15,865 nt of DNA from Deltaproteobacteria bacterium (GTDB lineage: Bacteria > Myxococcota_A > Polyangia > Polyangiales > Houyiibacteriaceae), in the NCBI GenBank assembly GCA_019309605.1, contig JAFDFW010000190.1:1-15865 (forward strand), given 5' to 3'. Position numbers and translations under genes: made by a program. Of this stretch, positions 13,942 through 15,865 are shown piece by piece (position 1 is the first letter of the stretch; the number at the start of each line of letters is the position of its first letter). The notes under the pieces were generated by a model that saw only the letters and a list, made by a program, of their open reading frames with translations, was not told the origin of the DNA and did not search any database.

Positions 13942-15863
13942 AGCGACCTCAGGAATGCGAAGAAGGCCTCTCGGTCGATTGTGCTCAGGTCGGCGACTTC
14001 GTCTCGGACGGCGGCAGCTTCGCCCCCGTGCGCTGCGATGGCGTCTTCGATCGTGCTAGCCCGGCCGTCGTGCAGGTAGGGCGCACTCTGCTCGAGGCCC
14101 CATAGGGGTGGCGTGCGGAAGTCCCGGATGCCCGCGTCACCTTCCTCGATGCCGAGCGCGTTGAGCTCTGCGATGTCGTGCAGCAGCAGGTCGGTGAACG
14201 CATGTACTTCGGTGTCGTCGGAGGTTCGCAGCGTGGGCACGTGACAGTTCGCGCAGCCTATGCTGCTGAAGATCATCTCGCCCCGATCTTCGACCGCCAC
14301 ATCGATGCGGTTTCGCGGGGGCGGGGCAAGGAATACGATGAAGGCCGTCATCGCGTCGATGGTGTTCGAATCCGCTTCGGGGTCGGGCGTTTCGTCGTCG
14401 TCCTCAGTGCTGCCGAAAGACAAGCCGGGTTCTTCGGGCACGGTCATCCCGAGCTCGCCGCTCATCGCGTCGCGCACGAAATCACGAACCGACGGCACGT
14501 TGGCCTTCCATCCAAATCGTCCGAGTCGCCCATCGTCGAGCACGTGCGCCCGTCCTGCGATTCCGTTGCCGTCTTCGTCGCCCGGATCTGCCAGAGCCTC
14601 GATCGCTTCGCGTGGGATTCGTTCGAGTAGACCCAAGCCCAATGTTGACGGGGTCTGCCGCCGTTCGAAGAAGTTCGCCTCGGCGTCGGCTGCCGGCCGA
14701 ACGGAAGTCACCGCATGGCGGAGCAGAGCGGTGCCTGTGGCCGGTGGGCTGAAGACAAATCCAACAAAGCTACCCTGGCGCATCGCGTCCACCCCGGAGG
14801 GCCCCGCCCCTCCTATCACGGGGTCAAAATGACACGAGCGGCAAGCGTCGCCGTTGAGGAGCGGGCCGACACCTTCCGAAAACCCAAAGTCACGGTCGAA
14901 GAGGACCCGGCCTTGCTCGAACAGCGCCCGTTGCTCGGCATCGATCTCAGCGAGAGGGGCTCCGTACTCCCCAGCGTCCGGTATCTCAGATTCGGGGGGC
15001 AACAGGCCCGAGGTCCGTTGCGCCTCGCCCCCAAGCGACACGAGAAAGGCGAGCAAGTCTGCGCGTGCGCCCTCGGAAAGGTCCAGGTAGGCATCTCGAA
15101 TCGAGGTCGCCTCACCTCCGTGCCACCGAACCGCATCGTCGATCGTGTTAGCGCGTCCGTCATGCAGATACGGGCTAGCGGCTGCGATGCCCCATAAAGG
15201 TTGCGTGCGAAACTCGCGGCCGGAGGCTTCTCCCATTGGAAACCCGTCCGCGAGGTCATCGCCCACGTCGTGCAATAGGAGATCCGTGTACGCCGGGATC
15301 GCGCCACGCGGACCACGCAACGAGGGCAGGTGGCATCCGTCGCACCCGATCTCGTCGAACGTCGCCTCTCCCCGCTCCGTCTGCGCCGTCGGGTCATCGG
15401 GCCTGGGCGCAGCCAGCAACGACACAAAGCAAACCACGTCGAATAGCTCCGACTCCGAGAACTCCGGGTCCGGGACGTCGTCCAGGTCGATGGTGGCTTC
15501 GTCCGGGATCACAGCCTGTTTCGCAGTCACGGCAACCACGCCGTTCACCACGCTCGGCGCTACCAGAGGCGCTTTGAATGCTGGTAGAGCCGCCCGCTGC
15601 GTTTCCGATAGCGGGTTCGACGTAATCCCCATGTGATTGAAGAGCGGCCCGCGAACGAAGAGCTCGATTCGTGCGGTCTGCGCTTTGCGCCCGAACCGCC
15701 CGACCAACATCCCATCGTAGTTGACGCGGCCGCTAATCCCGTCCCCGTCGCTGTCATCGGGGTCCGCGTGGCGCAGGATTTCGGTGTCTGGAATTTCGGC
15801 GAGCAGTCCCGCGCCAAAGAACGGAATCGGGTTTCGCGTGGCACTGAGGTTGGTGAGCGGATC
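13938..15863 (-). CDS. tandem di-haem oxidoreductase (DUF1111/DHOR, thiol oxidoreductase-like), 5' end outside window
   Basis: A c-type cytochrome of the DUF1111 family, distantly related to cytochrome c peroxidases; expected in the periplasm. 641 residues are visible, open to the right edge, so the signal peptide and the first haem site are outside. Numbering from the first visible codon, haem motifs are CDGCH (174-178), CRSCH (341-345) and CANCH (537-541). Two homologous halves are clear: each has an LL(A/E)xIP segment, a D-x-D-G-(D/N)-G-I-x-G-R loop that looks like a calcium site (DDSDGDGISGR and DEDGNGIAGR), a GRFG(R/W)KA motif, CxxCHxPxLR, TDLLLHD, FRTxPLWG and (S)PYLHDGRAxTIxDA. The protein is thus a fused duplication, with four haem sites expected when complete. 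ATG 15710 is internal because homology continues upstream. Its stop overlaps the DUF192 start by 4 nt, pointing to a two-gene unit. Confidence 0.88.
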   Translation of the reverse strand, partial: DPLTNLSATRNPIPFFGAGLLAEIPDTEILRHADPDDSDGDGISGRVNYDGMLVGRFGRKAQTARIELFVRGPLFNHMGITSNPLSETQRAALPAFKAPLVAPSVVNGVVAVTAKQAVIPDEATIDLDDVPDPEFSESELFDVVCFVSLLAAPRPDDPTAQTERGEATFDEIGCDGCHLPSLRGPRGAIPAYTDLLLHDVGDDLADGFPMGEASGREFRTQPLWGIAAASPYLHDGRANTIDDAVRWHGGEATSIRDAYLDLSEGARADLLAFLVSLGGEAQRTSGLLPPESEIPDAGEYGAPLAEIDAEQRALFEQGRVLFDRDFGFSEGVGPLLNGDACRSCHFDPVIGGAGPSGVDAMRQGSFVGFVFSPPATGTALLRHAVTSVRPAADAEANFFERRQTPSTLGLGLLERIPREAIEALADPGDEDGNGIAGRAHVLDDGRLGRFGWKANVPSVRDFVRDAMSGELGMTVPEEPGLSFGSTEDDDETPDPEADSNTIDAMTAFIVFLAPPPRNRIDVAVEDRGEMIFSSIGCANCHVPTLRTSDDTEVHAFTDLLLHDIAELNALGIEEGDAGIRDFRTPPLWGLEQSAPYLHDGRASTIEDAIAAHGGEAAAVRDEVADLSTIDREAFFAFLRSL

Positions 15864-15865
15864 GG

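Noticed and set aside
1..15865. CRISPR arrays, tRNA or rRNA genes, phage or toxin genes
   Set aside because: No regularly spaced repeats, tRNA-like cloverleaf or relevant protein signatures were seen on either strand by reading.

Overview
This is a high-GC bacterial chromosomal window. It most resembles a myxobacterial or other former deltaproteobacterial lineage, or Binatota. That placement is inferred from the mix of fatty-acid or steroid-type acyl-CoA dehydrogenase and SDR genes, tandem di-haem DUF1111 proteins and GGGGACA/TGTCCCC-ended dispersed repeats. No rRNA or marker gene is present, so it is tentative.

Layout. On the + strand, positions 2-1790 hold the 3' part of an acyl-CoA dehydrogenase gene and a short-chain dehydrogenase. 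They converge on a minus-strand block at a 41-bp inverted repeat (1787-1827) whose arms contain both TAG stop codons. From about 13.36 kb down to 1.82 kb the minus strand carries one long branched-chain amino acid operon: leader peptide, attenuator, ilvB, ilvN, ilvC, leuA, leuC, leuD, cimA, leuB, then an NAD-type malic enzyme (maeA). Gaps are at most about 55 nt and several genes overlap. At 13392-13576 lies a nested inverted-repeat element. Beyond it are a DUF192 lipoprotein whose C-terminus is cut by that element, and a tandem DUF1111 di-haem oxidoreductase running off the right edge; both are on the minus strand.

How the genes fit together. IlvBN and IlvC serve Val, Leu and Ile. LeuA starts Leu synthesis, and CimA starts the citramalate (pyruvate plus acetyl-CoA) route to 2-oxobutyrate for Ile. 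LeuCD and LeuB can serve both chains, and malic enzyme can supply pyruvate, the common precursor. The leader encodes a 39-residue peptide dense in Val, Leu and Ile codons. It is followed by competing hairpins and a rho-independent terminator, i.e. a classical ribosome-mediated attenuator.

Main oddity. Three places in this otherwise clean operon show an out-of-frame loss of coding sequence relative to the families: inside cimA (about 4980), inside leuC (about 7592) and across the ilvB-ilvN boundary (about 11250). Each loses tens of conserved residues while both flanks stay well conserved. Either the contig consensus has collapsed short segments, or the strain has recently lost these functions; raw reads would decide. 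The second theme is the pair of TGTCCCC-ended repeats, one ending two convergent genes and one truncating a gene and abutting the operon promoter.
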